NCBI RefSeq assembly: GCF_024679245.1
Contig: NC_090185.1
Location: 28,828,670 to 28,892,669, forward strand
DNA length: 64,000 nt
Reading direction: 5' to 3'
DNA from: Pseudorasbora parva
Taxonomy: Eukaryota > Chordata > Actinopteri > Cypriniformes > Gobionidae
Every line of letters starts with the position of its first letter. Position 1 is the stretch's first letter. Positions 11,100 to 21,596 of the stretch are shown one piece after another. Made by a program: the position numbers and the translations under genes. The notes under the pieces were generated by a model. The model saw only the letters and a list, made by a program, of their open reading frames with translations, did not search any database and was not told the DNA's origin.

Positions 11100-12200
11100 T
11101 TTTTAAAAAGTGCACTTAAGTGTGTTTATAAATATTGTCATACAAGTGTACTTTCTTTAAGTGAAAATTAATTATATATTATTACAAAGCGCACTTATTA
11201 AAAGTGCACTAAAGTGTGTTTATAAATATTGTCATGAAAGTGTACTTTTTTAAAGTACAAATTAATTATATATTATTACAAAGCGCACTTATTAAAAGTG
11301 CACTAAAGTGTGTTTATAAATATTGTCATGAAAGTGTACTTTTTTTAAAGTACAAATTAATTATATATTATTACAAAGCGCACTTATTAAAAGTGCACTA
11401 AAGTGTGTTTATAAATATTGTCATGAAAGTGTACTTTTTTTAAAGTACAAATTAATTAGATATTATTACAAAGTACACTTATTAAAAGTGCACTAAAGTG
11501 TGTTTATAAATATTGTCATGAAAGTGTACTTTTTTAAAGTACAAATTAATTATATATTATTACAAAGCGCACTTATTATAAGTGTACTAAAGTGTGTTTA
11601 TAAATATTGTCATGCAAGTGTACTTTCTTTAAGTGAAAATTAATTATATATTATTACAAAGCGCACTTATTAAAAGTGCACTAAAGTGTGTTTATAAATA
11701 TTGTCATGAAAGTGTACTTTTTTAAAGTACAAATTAATTAGATTTTATTACAAAGTACACTTATTAAAAGTGCACTAAAGTGTGTTTATAAATATTGTCA
11801 TGAAAGTGTACTTTGTTAAAGTACAAATTTATTAGATATTATTATAAAGTGCACTTATTAAAAGTGCACTAAAGTGTGTTTATAAATATCGTCATGAAAG
11901 TGTACTTTTTTAAAGTACAAATTAATTATATATTATTACAAAGTACACTTAATAAAAGTGCACTAAAGTGTGTTTATAAATATCGTCATGAAAGTGTACT
12001 TTTTTAAAGTACAAATTAATTATATATTATTACAAAGTACACTTAATAAAAGTGCACTAAAGTGTGTTTATAAATATTGTCATGAAAGTGTACTTTTTAA
12101 AAATACAAATTAATTAGATATTATTACAAAGTGAATTTTAAAAAAGTGTACTTAAGTGTGTTTAGAAATATTGTCATTAAAGTGTATTCTCTTTAAGTAC
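11100..12200. repeat. Tandem array, ~94-bp unit, about twelve copies
   Basis: TGTGTTTATAAATAT recurs at about 11121, 11215, 11309, 11404, 11499, 11592, 11687, 11781, 11875, 11969 and 12063, with a diverged copy at 12155: spacing 93-95 bp. Units carry the palindromic segments AAAGTGCACTAAAG and AAAGTGTACTTTTTTAAAG. Central copies are nearly identical and the edges diverge. The ORF crossing this array is repeat-derived. Confidence 0.95.
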
Positions 12201-12699
12201 ACTTAAGTGGCACTTAATTTTAATTATATCATATTATCTACAAGTGCAGTTTTTAAAAAATATACTTTAAATATATTAAGTGCACAAAAAATACACTTTC
12301 AATACAATTAAGCACACTTCTTTTTCACAAGGGTAGGACTGGGCACTCGTCTTCTCTTCTTAAAGTTAGTATCTTCCACACAGTTTTTCGACTCCAAAGC
12401 AAGCAACCTATCATCTATGGACAGCAACCTGGAGATTACTAAAGTTAACTGCTCGTTAAAATCGGCAGCAAACTGAGCAAGCTGACGAGATAGCCCAATG
12501 ATTGCATTCAGCTGTTTTCCCGCCGGTGTTACGGATCAACTGGGGATCATGTTATCTGGGGACGGGCGCGTGCACGCAGCTAGTTTTACCTGGATTTACA
12601 GCAGATGTTAGACGAGGACAGATTCGTCACAGCGGATTTTCCACTGAACAGATTTAAAACGCTTTCCACATTATTGGTAAATGTTTGCATAATATCAGG

Positions 12700-13080
12700 C
12701 TCTGTGTTTTCCTCTGTCGCTGCTTTGCTGTATGTTTCAAACGCAGTTTAAGGGAATTTTTAATGTGGTTTCATTTCACAACACAGACCACGCCCACATT
12801 TTGTTACATTCTTTTCGATGAAAGTCGTATCCAATGACAATTACATTCAATAAATTACATTGTGTCGTATTAGTATCGGAATTTTTATTTTATTTTTAAT
12901 AACTATTGTTTTTGTAATTTGCTTAGGGTATTTTTTTAAATTATTTTTAATAAATTAATTAATATATATCCTAACTAAAATAACTCATAGCCTGTCATAT
13001 TACCTTTCTCATATTAGCCTATTATATTCTATTATAATCTATTATATTGCCCACCCCTTGCCCACCTGCACATCCCAGCT
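12700..13080. other. Gene-free stretch upstream of the disrupted gene
   Basis: Would contain the promoter of the disrupted gene (minus strand). No clear core motif is seen; the rest is AT-rich. Confidence 0.4.
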
Positions 13081-13094
13081 GATATACAAGATTT

Positions 13095-13114
13095 GGGGGG
13101 GGGGGGGGGGGGGG
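13095..13114. repeat. G20 homopolymer
   Basis: Uninterrupted run of 20 G residues. Confidence 0.9.
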
Positions 13115-13329
13115 TCATTCTGCATTTGAAAGTTTGAAAGGGTTTTAAATCGTCTAAATAAAGTAAAATAATTCAAAATCAAGTAATGTATATATGCCAA
13201 AGTCAACTTTAAACATATACAATGTAATTTCCAAACAGCAAAATTGTGGCCAGTGAAAATGCTGAGTGGCTAGTAACTTTGGAAAACCACTAGCCACGGT
13301 GGCCGGTGAGCAAAAAAGTTAATGTCAAC

Positions 13330-13332
<3 letters not shown>

Positions 13333-13405
<73 letters not shown>
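13333..13405. repeat. (TA)n microsatellite
   Basis: About 36 perfect TA units. Confidence 0.95.
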
Positions 13406-13412
<7 letters not shown>

Positions 13413-14515
13413 CGTTAAAATTAATTTGTGTTAACACGTTAATTTTGACAGGCTATGATATATAAAGTTTGCTGATGTATGACGCCGCTTATTAGCAGGA
13501 GACCGCAATGATTGGTAAAAGTTGCGGTGATTGGTCAAAATTGCGAGTCGCACTGAATTCACGGGGACTGATTGCAAATGACACACAATAAATAATCTAG
13601 AATACTTTCATCAAATATATAAATTCAAGCTTAAGTTTAAGATTTTACAATTAGGCTATACTGAGCCTGATCTATCTAAGAGATTTTCTTAAAAGGAAGT
13701 TAATACCTTTTAGAAAAATGTCACATGGGTTAAAACTCCTGCTACCCTGATTTGCATTTGTATAGCTCACAGCATGTTCATTTACATGTTAAAGCCTCCC
13801 CTGGAGTTAAGGGAAGGGGGGTCTTGGGGGGGACAACTGCCAAGCAAGGCCCACGTCAATTTCTGACAATTCACGGCAGTTTTCGGTGTCGCCTGCAAAC
13901 TGCCGTGTACAGTCGTAAACCTGATCTTCCACGACAATCTACAGTGCCGCTTACTGACGAAAATCCCACTTTTCATGCAGTGGCATTACAGCCTGCGGTT
14001 TCAGCTGAGTATCGGCTGAGTCTTTTGTGATGCGCGAAGAATCGATCCCTCCTTTGGAGGTGGCAGGACCTTCTTCTGTGGTACCCATTGATGTTTCATA
14101 TCAATTTTAAATTTTGTATTTCAATTTTAACACTAATAAAATAATTGTTTATACGGAAACTCTCGCCTACAGCCTATTTTTGGTGGAACGTATTTGCGTG
14201 TTCTGTGTTTTTGGTTATTTCCCCGTTATTCCGGGGTGGCGTAGTCGCTACAAATCAGCCACTTGCTACATATATCTTACCCAGATACAGCAAATCTATT
14301 TTATGATTGGCTGTTCGGTCTCTATTTTTATTAGATTAACTGGTGCGTGGCAGGGCCGTCAGAACTCTATGGGGAACTCGCTTGATTCCTACTCCTAATA
14401 GCGCGCAACTTTAGTGTGTGTTACCCTGGCGATTTCTCTGCGTGAGAAATACATGGTGTGGCGTGTGAGCGTGTGAACGGGTTGAAATGCGTGTGTCTCA
14501 CGCCCAATGCGTGAG
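13406..14515. other. Repeat-derived stretch without a gene
   Basis: Begins with GTTAAAATTAA...TTAACACGTTAATTTTGACAG, typical of a fish hAT-like terminal fragment. It includes the inverted copy of the 26-bp repeat (13956-13981). The remainder is unassigned, and its ORFs have no recognisable domain. Confidence 0.35.
13956..13981. repeat. 26-bp repeat, inverted copy of 4460-4485
   Basis: Exact reverse complement of the segment at the C-terminal end of the Gypsy pol ORF. Confidence 0.7.
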
Positions 14516-14523
14516 ACGTGAGA

Positions 14524-14655
14524 GCCCTGCTGAGTGATCTGTTGGGTTTGTATTTAATCAGCATATCTGCAATGTATCGAGGTCCTAGCTCATTGAGTGA
14601 TTTATAAACAAGTAATAGTACTTTAAAAATCGATCCTAAATGTAACTGGATTTAC
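14524..14655 (-). mobile_element. L2-like LINE fragment
   Basis: The minus-strand reading frame gives VLLLVYKSLNELGPRYIADM followed by KYKPNRSL, the conserved C-terminal region of L2-clade LINE reverse transcriptase ORFs. Short isolated fragment abutting the end of the Copia element. Confidence 0.65.
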
Positions 14656-14708
14656 AAGTCTATGAATCCACTTGCAATTTGCTCTCAAATGAAGTGGTAC
14701 TTGATGTC

Positions 14709-14888
14709 AGAATCAGAATCAGAAAGAGGTTTATTGCCAAGTGTGCCTTTCACACACAAGGATTTTTTTTTGGTGCTGAATCTTCCAGTGCACATAAACA
14801 ATACAAATACAACACGGTAATAAAAAATTCTAAGAATAAAAATATGAAGAAAAATATAAACAGTATAAGGTCACGGTTAACCAAACAG
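14709..14888 (-). mobile_element. LINE 3' tail inserted in Copia RNase H
   Basis: The minus strand ends with AATAAACCTCTTTC and a (TGATTC)n hexamer tail. It is flanked by TGTC on both sides (14705-14708, 14889-14892). Copia coding is contiguous across the insertion: RAKHID on one side and IKYHF on the other. Confidence 0.65.
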
Positions 14889-14889
14889 T

Positions 14890-17800
14890 GTCAATGTGTT
14901 TGGCACGTCCATGAAATTTAGGGTTCTTTGCCATACAGATAGCAGACTGATTATCCTCAAACATCAACATCGGACCTGTTTGGTTTACCTTTAGATCTGT
15001 CATCAATTGTCGCATCCAAACAGCTTCTTGAGCTGCACTGGCCAATGCCATGTACTCAGCTTCAGCAGTAGAGAGAGCTACACATGTCTGTTTCTTGCTT
15101 CTCCAACTCACAGCTGCTCCGCTGATTTGAAACATATATCCTGATACAGATTTGTGATCATCTTGGTCTCCAGCCCAATCTGCATCCGAAAATCCAATGC
15201 ACTCGTTTGGCTTGTCCTTGCTATACAGCAGACCTAGATTCAAAGTGCCATTCAGGTTCCTCATGATTCGTTTGACAGCAGTCCAATGATGCTTTGTGGG
15301 TTTAGCACAGAACCTTGCAACGTTACTCACAGCATAAGCAATGTTTGGTCTTGTTCTTGTTGAGAAATAAAGCAGACTACCAGAGTTTTTCATGAGCTTT
15401 GAGTTCATTTCTACTGGTGTGCTTACTGGCTTTGAATTTTCCATTACGAATTTCTCCAATACATTTTTTGTATGTTGTTTGACCCATCCAGATTTCTCCA
15501 ATTTCGGGTTTTTGGACAATTTGCACTCCAAGAAAAGGAGTTAGCTCATGTCCTTTATCTCAAAGTGTATTGCAAGCATTTTCTTCACCTCCATCATCCG
15601 TTTATCATTTTGTCCAGCCAGGAGAATATCATCAACATACACAGCAATAATGAACATCTCACCAGTTGCTGCAGTGTAAATGCAGGGATCAGCTGTAGTT
15701 TGTACAAATCCCTCTTCTTCAGCTGTTTATCTAGGACGATGTTCCAAAATCTTGGTGATTGTTTCGGTCCATAGATACTGCGATTTAGTTTGCACACTAG
15801 ACATTCCTTTCCTTTTTCAACAAAACCTTCAGGTTGTTGCATGTACACTTCCTCCTTAAGTTCTCCATTCAGGAAAGCTGTCTTGACATCCATTTGGTGC
15901 TTTAGTCCATGCTGTACAGCCAGAGCAATTATTGTTCTGATTGACTCAAATCCCACTACTGGACTGAATGTTTCATCATAGTCTGATCCAAACTTTTGTG
16001 AAAAACCTTGTGCGACTAGATGTGCTTTGTGTCTCTCAAATGTTCCATCAGCATCAGCCTTGACTTTGAACACCCATTTACTGCCCACTGCTTTTCGATC
16101 TTTTGGTATTTCTACCAAGTTCCACACATTGTTTGCGTACAGCGATTCCATCTCTGTCTTCATAGCTTCATTCCATTTCACTTTTTCTGGACTGCTGAGA
16201 ACATCTGTTACAGTTTTGGGTTCAGTTGTCTAGTTATTAGTAAATGTTACCCACTCTCCATAATAGTCAGGTGGTTTTCTCACTCTTGTTTTTCTTTGGA
16301 TCTCTTGTTCTGCTGAGTCCTCACTGTAAGATTCTCTACAGTCAAACTCCACAAACCGTTTTACATTTTCTTCCTCATTTGCATCAGGGTCCTTTTCAAT
16401 TGCATGATCAGACTCATTGAATAGCACATCTCAACTGTAGAACACCTTTGTGAGTTTTGTATCATAGAGTCGATATGCTTTCGTCTCTGTTCCATAGCCC
16501 AAAAAGATACAATTCTTTGCTTTGGAATCAAGTTTCTTCCGTTCATCTTTGGGTACATGCGCATATACATGCAGATGATCAACCTTTGGTTTCTCACCTG
16601 TCCAGGCTTCAAAAGGAGTCATTCCTTTCACTGATTTTGTTGGGCTTCTGTTTCTCAGATATACAGCTGTTGACAATGCTTCTTCCCAGAACTTCTGAGG
16701 TAGATTTGCATCAGCTAACATTGATCTCACAGTTTCCATAAGTGTTCTGTTCATTCGTTCAGCTACTCCATTTTGCTCAGGTGTCTTCGGTACTGTGAAC
16801 TCATGTCGAACTCCTTGTTTCTTCAGGAAGTCTTGAAACTCAAACTAGGTATATTCTCCTCCATTATCTGTCCGTAAGACTTTCAGTTGTCTTTCAGTAG
16901 ATTTTTCAGCCATGGCTTTCCATTCCAGAAACTTCTGAAAAACTTTCCGCTTCAGAACATACACCCACACATGAGTATTCTCATCAATGAATGTCAGAAA
17001 GTATTCAGCTCCACTCAAAGACTTTGCATTCATTTTCCCACATACATCACTGTGCACTAAGCCAAGTGGTTCAACAGCTCTTTTGCGATCACTGGTTGCG
17101 AACTTACTGCGATAATGCTTTCCTTCAGCACATGGATCACAAAAGTCTATGTCTTTTGACCCATCAAAATCAAAGCCATCAACTAGACACTCATTAACCA
17201 GCTTCTTCAGATTGTGTACACCTAGATGACCATAACGTCGGTGCCAAGTTTGTTCCTTAGTCTCCTTATGCACATTAACATTTTGTGTTACATGCACTTG
17301 ATCACTTTCTCTACAGTTCACATAATAGACACTGCCTTCTTTTGTTGCAGTAGCAATCAGCTTTTGATTAACATCCGTGATGCAGCATCGGTTCTCTGCG
17401 AACTTGGCCTTTTTCCCAGACTGAGTTACCTTGGACACACTCAGTAAGTTGTATGACAATTGTGGTATATACAAAACATCATTCAGCTTGCATTCTTTTG
17501 TCTTACCATCAGTCAATGTCATTTTCAGTCGCACAACACCACATCCTGTTGCTTCAACAGCGTAACCATCTTTTGACTCAACAAACCGTTTCTTATCATT
17601 ACACATGTGACAGGTTGCTCCTGAATCTACAATCCAGCAATACATTCTTTCATCAGAACTTGTTGATAGTGCATGACTCACCATTAGTCCAACACTTTCA
17701 CTTTCTGAGTCGCTGTCTTGTCTTTTCCCTTGTGCCTTGTTTGCTTTGTGTTTATAGCCCACCTTCTTACTCTCTTTGTTGAAGTCTGTGCTTGCTGCAG

Positions 17801-18479
17801 ATTTGTTGAACTCTCTGCAGTTATGCTTGATATGTCCATACCTTCTGCAGTAATGACATTTTGGGAACTGTTTTCCAGTCAGAGCGTTCACATAATTTGT
17901 GTTTTCAACATTACGTTCTTTCATATTGCGTTCTTCGTGCAGCAACCGTTCCATGACAACCTCCATTCTAGGTACATCCGCACTTCCTTCAAGGGCTGTG
18001 ATTAACATGTTGAACGAATCGGGTAAACTGGCTAGCAGGTGCACCACACGATATTCCTCATCGATATTATCTCCCACAACCGACCGTGCATCAAACGTTT
18101 CAGTCAAAAACTTGATGTGTTCTTGAACCGAGTCTCCATCTCTCAATTTCAACGAGTACAGTTTACGCCTCAGTGCAAGCTTATTTGCCCATGTTTTCTT
18201 CTGAAACTGATCCAGCAACTTTTTCCACACGACAGTAGGATCTCCCGGCTCTCCAATCAAATAGAGCAATGACGGTTCTATTGACAATACAATAGTGGCC
18301 AGAGCGTGATCCCTTTTAGCCATATAACTGGGTTCCTCAGATCCTGAAGGAGTCTCTGTACCATCTACAAAATCCCATAGTCCGTCTCTAATCAATGCCA
18401 TCCGACATTGCACTTTCCACGTAGGATAGTTTGATCCATTTAATGGAACAATCGTCACAGTCTTGAACTCCGAGCTCAT
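14890..18479 (-). pseudogene. Copia gag-pol, broken in several places
   Basis: Starts MSSEFKTVTIV at 18479. Visible: UBN2-type gag, zinc knuckle (CHYCRRYGHIKHNC, about 17816-17862), protease DSGATCH (about 17604-17632), GAG-pre-integrase (TWHRRYGHLG), integrase core (HSDVCG...RTDNGGEYT), RT with YVDD (about 15625-15645) and RNase H (SDADWAGD, ALSTAEAEY). Lesions on the minus strand: an in-frame TAG just after GGEYT (16845), TGA at about 16429 after the FYS segment, TAG near 16230, a frameshift before the YVDD region (about 15720) and another near 15540. The most conserved catalytic motifs are still legible, so inactivation is moderately recent. The capsid, protease and integrase parts still form one 544-codon frame. 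Confidence 0.85.
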
Positions 18480-18540
18480 TTTTATTCACAGACGCTCAAT
18501 ATCTTCAATAAGTCTTTCAGCAGCTTCACTGTAGCGTTCT

Positions 18541-18558
18541 GGTTCTGGGCCCATAACC
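18541..18558 (-). other. Copia primer-binding site
   Basis: GGTTATGGGCCCAGAACC on the minus strand lies directly after the LTR end CCAACA. GGTTATGGGCCCAG matches, as far as I recall, the primer-binding site of Drosophila copia, which is primed by an internal fragment of initiator tRNA-Met rather than by the tRNA 3' end. Confidence 0.6.
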
Positions 18559-18770
18559 TGTTGGTTTTAATAAAGACTCAAAGCAGTTGTTTCTTGTGAA
18601 AAAACGCACAGATCAAAAAAAAACGTGTCACACTTTACTGTGTTCAAAACGTGCTAAAAAACTTCTTCTATATAACAATCAGAATTTCTGGAGTAAACTT
18701 AGAACTCCACCTAGTGGTCATATAATGAATCTTAAGGATGTATTCACATGACATGGCTGTATAACTTATA
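18559..18770 (-). mobile_element. Probable 5' LTR of the Copia element
   Basis: Ends in CA (CCAACA) immediately before the primer-binding site. The outer boundary is uncertain, near TGTATAAGTTATACAG at about 18760. No second LTR is present for comparison. Confidence 0.45.
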
Positions 18771-19170
18771 CAGCTTTAACTGAAATACACGCAAGCACAA
18801 TATAACTATTCTGGTAAGAGTGTATTTTCCCAAAAATAACTTGTTTATTAGAACAGGTAATGACAACAGGCCGACAATAAACAAGACTCGGGTTCCAACT
18901 GTGAGAATCCAGGGAAGCAGCAGGCGAACCACGTCATCAAAGCAGGTGCAGGTAAACGCTGCGAAGCAGGGATGCAGCGGGCAAACCAGACACCAACTAA
19001 ATCCAGGACCCGGAAAAAGAGAACACCAGGGGAACAGAGCTGACGCTGAGCCACACCAGGAGAGCCTAAAACATTCTGACAATTCGCCTTCTTCACCTCG
19101 AACGTTCCACGGAGCTTGAGGGGTACACTTTCCACTTCCGGTAATTCTCACACCGTGGATTCTCTGAGCG
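18771..19170. other. Unassigned stretch
   Basis: GC-richer than its surroundings, probably repeat-derived. Overlapping ORFs on both strands have no recognisable domain. Confidence 0.35.
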
Positions 19171-19173
19171 GCA

Positions 19174-19335
19174 ATGGCACCACACTGCTGTGTTCCCTAG
19201 TACACCTCATCGCACAGGAAAAAAATCATACAGAGGACAAACCTTTCACCGTTTCCCAGAGGATAAGAAACTACGCCGAGAGTGGATAAAAAATATCAGA
19301 AGGGATCCTGGTCGTAATTTCTGCATTTTACTGCA
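19174..19335 (+). pseudogene. THAP zinc-finger domain remnant
   Basis: ATG opens MAPHCCVP, the typical THAP start (C-x(2-4)-C), but the next codons are TAG TAC where a residue plus the second zinc cysteine are expected. After an A7 run the frame shifts by one, and the rest of the domain is legible: FHRFPEDKKLRREWIKNIRR, then DPGRNFC. THAP domains are DNA-binding C2CH fingers found in host regulators and P-element/Kolobok-type transposases. Nonsense codon, lost cysteine and homopolymer frameshift make it a pseudogene. Only the first exon is present, and it runs into a dispersed repeat. Confidence 0.6.
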
Positions 19336-19337
19336 GA

Positions 19338-19430
19338 CGAGTCAAGTCAACTTTATTTAGCACTTTTACAATGCTGATTGTTCCAAAGCAGCTTCACGGT
19401 GTTAAACAGGACAATATTGCAACAAAATTT
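19338..19430. repeat. Dispersed fish repeat (AGTCAAGTCAACTTTATTT type)
   Basis: The segment AGTCAAGTCAACTTTATTTAGC, then TTTTACAATGCTGATTG and AAAGCAGCTTCACGGTG, matches a common cyprinid interspersed repeat recalled from memory, probably a SINE/LINE 3' end on the minus strand. Confidence 0.5.
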
Positions 19431-20670
19431 GATTTCGGTTGTAGTCATTCTTGAGAAAATGGTGATGTTATCAGCTTATTTTAATTTATCATATAGTGTC
19501 AATGTGGGCCGATCAGTATTATAGTTGATACAGTTAATTTACATGTGGGAGATATGTATATGTTTAAGCTACTGGATCTTCATATATGTAAATTAAAATG
19601 TCCATTTATCTAAAGAATAAAGTACAATTTTATTACACATGGATGATGTCTTGCATAACTTTACAACTGTTCAGAACATCAAATAGAAATAAGTCATTCA
19701 AAAACATTGATAGGCACACTGGTCTAGGTTTGTAAAGGTACATGTATTGGTATGGAGGAATACAAATGGCCTGCTTGTATATTGTAAGTATGTAAAAACG
19801 TACCAGAAAAGGGCAGAACATTAGACATTACATTAGGAGCAAAATTAAAAAAACATTAACAAAAGAAAACTATATACATACATATTATCAGTGATGCATT
19901 ACATGATTTTGTTACACACAGCAGGCAGAAAGTGAGTGACACAGAATGCTGCTACTGATTAGTACCGTATCAGAGTCTAACTTCCAGGTTTGTGTACCCC
20001 TCAACGGCGTTAGAGTTTTCAAAATGGCCGCCAGGTGAATAAGGCTAATGGGTGCCAGTGAGAGACCTGTTTATATGGTGTGGAAATAATGAGTGCAGCA
20101 GGTGAAGGTGATGAGCACCGTAATCAGTGACCACGTCTCCAACACAACCTCACATGACACAGAAAGGAAGATGATGAATTCATGAACTGTGAAACAAATT
20201 AAATTCATAATCAAAACCTTAATATTTATCTTCCTATATTTTTTATAAGGATTCTTTTCAAATATGATTTTGCTTAAGACAACCACTGATTGTTTCTTGT
20301 TTTCTAAACTGTGTATTTGCCCTCTGAAGAGTGACTGAGGGTCTGGCCTAGAGATGTGTGATGCGTCACTAAACACTTGATAGCAACAAGGCATTCGTGT
20401 GTTTGGATTTTGGAGATATCACACACCCCTAACATGACAAGAGTGCAGTAACAGTGCTTACTTAGCCCTGCTTCCAGATATGAAATATGGATTTGTCTTT
20501 CATTTAATTTTATTGATTTTATTTTTCATTTTACTGAAACACTAAAGAGTCAAGAAGAATATTGCCTGTATTGTCTGTATCTCCCACTGAGAGAAAGCAC
20601 GTTATCATTATGTTTTAGGGAACATTCTAGTTAGAACTGGAGCTTAATCAGCTCCAACCTCTAAGAAAAA
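19431..20670. other. Gene-free stretch
   Basis: AT-rich intergenic sequence. A short TAGAGATGTGTGATG...TATCACACACCCCTAA pair near 20347-20431 may be a tiny hAT-like relic. A minus-strand ORF ending in a hydrophobic segment (20071-20394) is not supported as a gene. Confidence 0.4.
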
Positions 20671-20677
20671 GTGTGTA

Positions 20678-20680
<3 letters not shown>

Positions 20681-20710
<30 letters not shown>
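20681..20710. repeat. (GT)n microsatellite
   Basis: Fifteen perfect GT units. Confidence 0.95.
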
Positions 20711-20717
<7 letters not shown>

Positions 20718-20719
20718 CA

Positions 20720-21420
20720 ATATTTTGTGTTACAGATCAGTGTTGAGAATGGACATCCTAAGAGATGGATGGAATTGTTCTGGGCAACCTGGCGCCTGCT
20801 CCAGACTTGGAAGGTCACTATGGGCCTAATTTCAGGGCGAAAGCTTCAACACGTGATCTATGGACATGTGTATCTGATTAACTGACAATGTGTGGAAATT
20901 TACCATGACTTGGCATTTTCTCTGAGCCAATCAGAACCATCCACCTTGCAGTAATGATGTAGTACTGCAGAAATGCAGTAATTTCAAGATAGACTTGAAA
21001 ACAATATAACTGTTGGTACAATTGTATACAATAGGCGGGCAACGAAACAGGGAGAAAGGGAGCGCAGCCTACAAACTCCTTGTGAGACTTGAAGCTGCCC
21101 AGATAGCAAGCATGTTTGGGCCATATGTGGCTATTATCTGGCACATATGGCCCAGATATGGCATGGCTGAACAGATATGGGCCAGAATGTGACCATATTT
21201 GTTTTGCCATAACTTTAAAATTGGCGGGAAATGTTCTCTTGGTTCACAACTCCTTTTTAGGAATGAAACTGCAAACTAATCTTCAGTAAATCTTTCATTT
21301 AATTAATTACACTCCTGACTCTTGGTCTTCATTTTTCACTTCTGGTCGTAGGTTATAAACTGTTAACCCCTAACAACTCACTGCTGCAAAAGCTTGTTGT
21401 AATATTGTATGTCCAATATA
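20720..21420. other. Gene-free stretch with a CCCAGATATGG-type minisatellite
   Basis: At about 21066-21205 imperfect repetitions of GGGCCATATGTGG / GGCCCAGATATGG occur, resembling a minisatellite common in fish. Otherwise nothing recognised. Confidence 0.4.
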
Positions 21421-21596
21421 CACTTACCTAAAGGATTATTAGAAACAACTGTTCAATTTCTCATTACCGGTTATGCAATTATCTAATCAACCAACCACAT
21501 GGCAGTTGCTTCAATGCATTTAGGGGTGTGGTCCTGGTCAAGACAATCTCCTGAACTCCAAACTGAATGTCAGAATGGGAAAGAAAGGTGATTTAA

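Larger units (their letters stand above)
5791..12333. mobile_element. 6.54-kb TIR DNA element with subterminal tandem arrays
   Basis: The ends are inverted repeats starting CCCTTGTGAAAAA (21 of 24 positions match) and the element is flanked by TA on both sides (5789-5790, 12334-12335). Removing it and one TA restores an open exon ending in a canonical donor, which fixes the boundaries independently. Next to each terminus lies a tandem array: four copies of 276 bp on the left and about twelve copies of 94 bp on the right, both rich in AGTGCACTT/AAGTGTACTT motifs. The interior holds a hAT element, an L2-like LINE tail and a possible spliced gene, but no transposase that I recognise. A TA duplication fits Tc1/mariner-type mobilisation, but superfamily is unresolved. 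Confidence 0.75.
5099..12690 (-). pseudogene. Four-exon fish gene of unknown function, disrupted by a DNA element
   Basis: Exons read downwards: 12690-12590 (ATG, donor CAG/GTAAAA), 12539-12336 continued at 5790-5781 after removal of the inserted element (donor GCT/GTAAGA), 5596-5504 and 5394-5099 (stop TAG). Phases match at every junction. Exon 2 encodes a leucine-rich, coiled-coil-like segment (ISRLLSIDDRLLALESK), exon 3 a basic segment (SARSRLRRKR), exon 4 an acidic MSDEEDG motif followed by SQELAELCATLQSRLEA. From memory this resembles a multicopy fish family related to C14orf93-like proteins; that identification is tentative. Three lesions: TGA as the first full codon of exon 2 (12538-12536), the 6.54-kb insertion within a CCT-AAG codon pair, and a 1-nt deletion in exon 4 (296 instead of 297 nt) between the SGWPVRP and SQEL segments, near 5260. 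The undamaged length would be about 234 residues. Confidence 0.6.
14660..18770 (-). mobile_element. Degenerate Copia-type LTR retrotransposon
   Basis: The body runs from a probable 5' LTR (end at 18559) down to a truncated 3' end near 14660. Domain order gag, protease, integrase, RT, RNase H is diagnostic of Ty1/Copia. No 3' LTR is found, and an L2-like fragment replaces it. A LINE tail is inserted near the 3' end. Confidence 0.8.

Noticed and set aside
11216..11401. 61-codon ORF in the right-hand tandem array
   Set aside because: It is the 94-bp repeat translated twice; internal peptide repetition is a by-product of the array.
5862..12200. Tandem arrays considered as CRISPR or centromeric satellite
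   Set aside because: Units are contiguous without unique spacers and lie symmetrically inside a TIR element; not CRISPR, and too short for a centromere.
20071..20394. 107-codon minus-strand ORF ending in a hydrophobic segment, considered as a transmembrane exon
   Set aside because: The acceptor-like TTTCACAG is present, but no neighbouring exon, signal or domain supports it.
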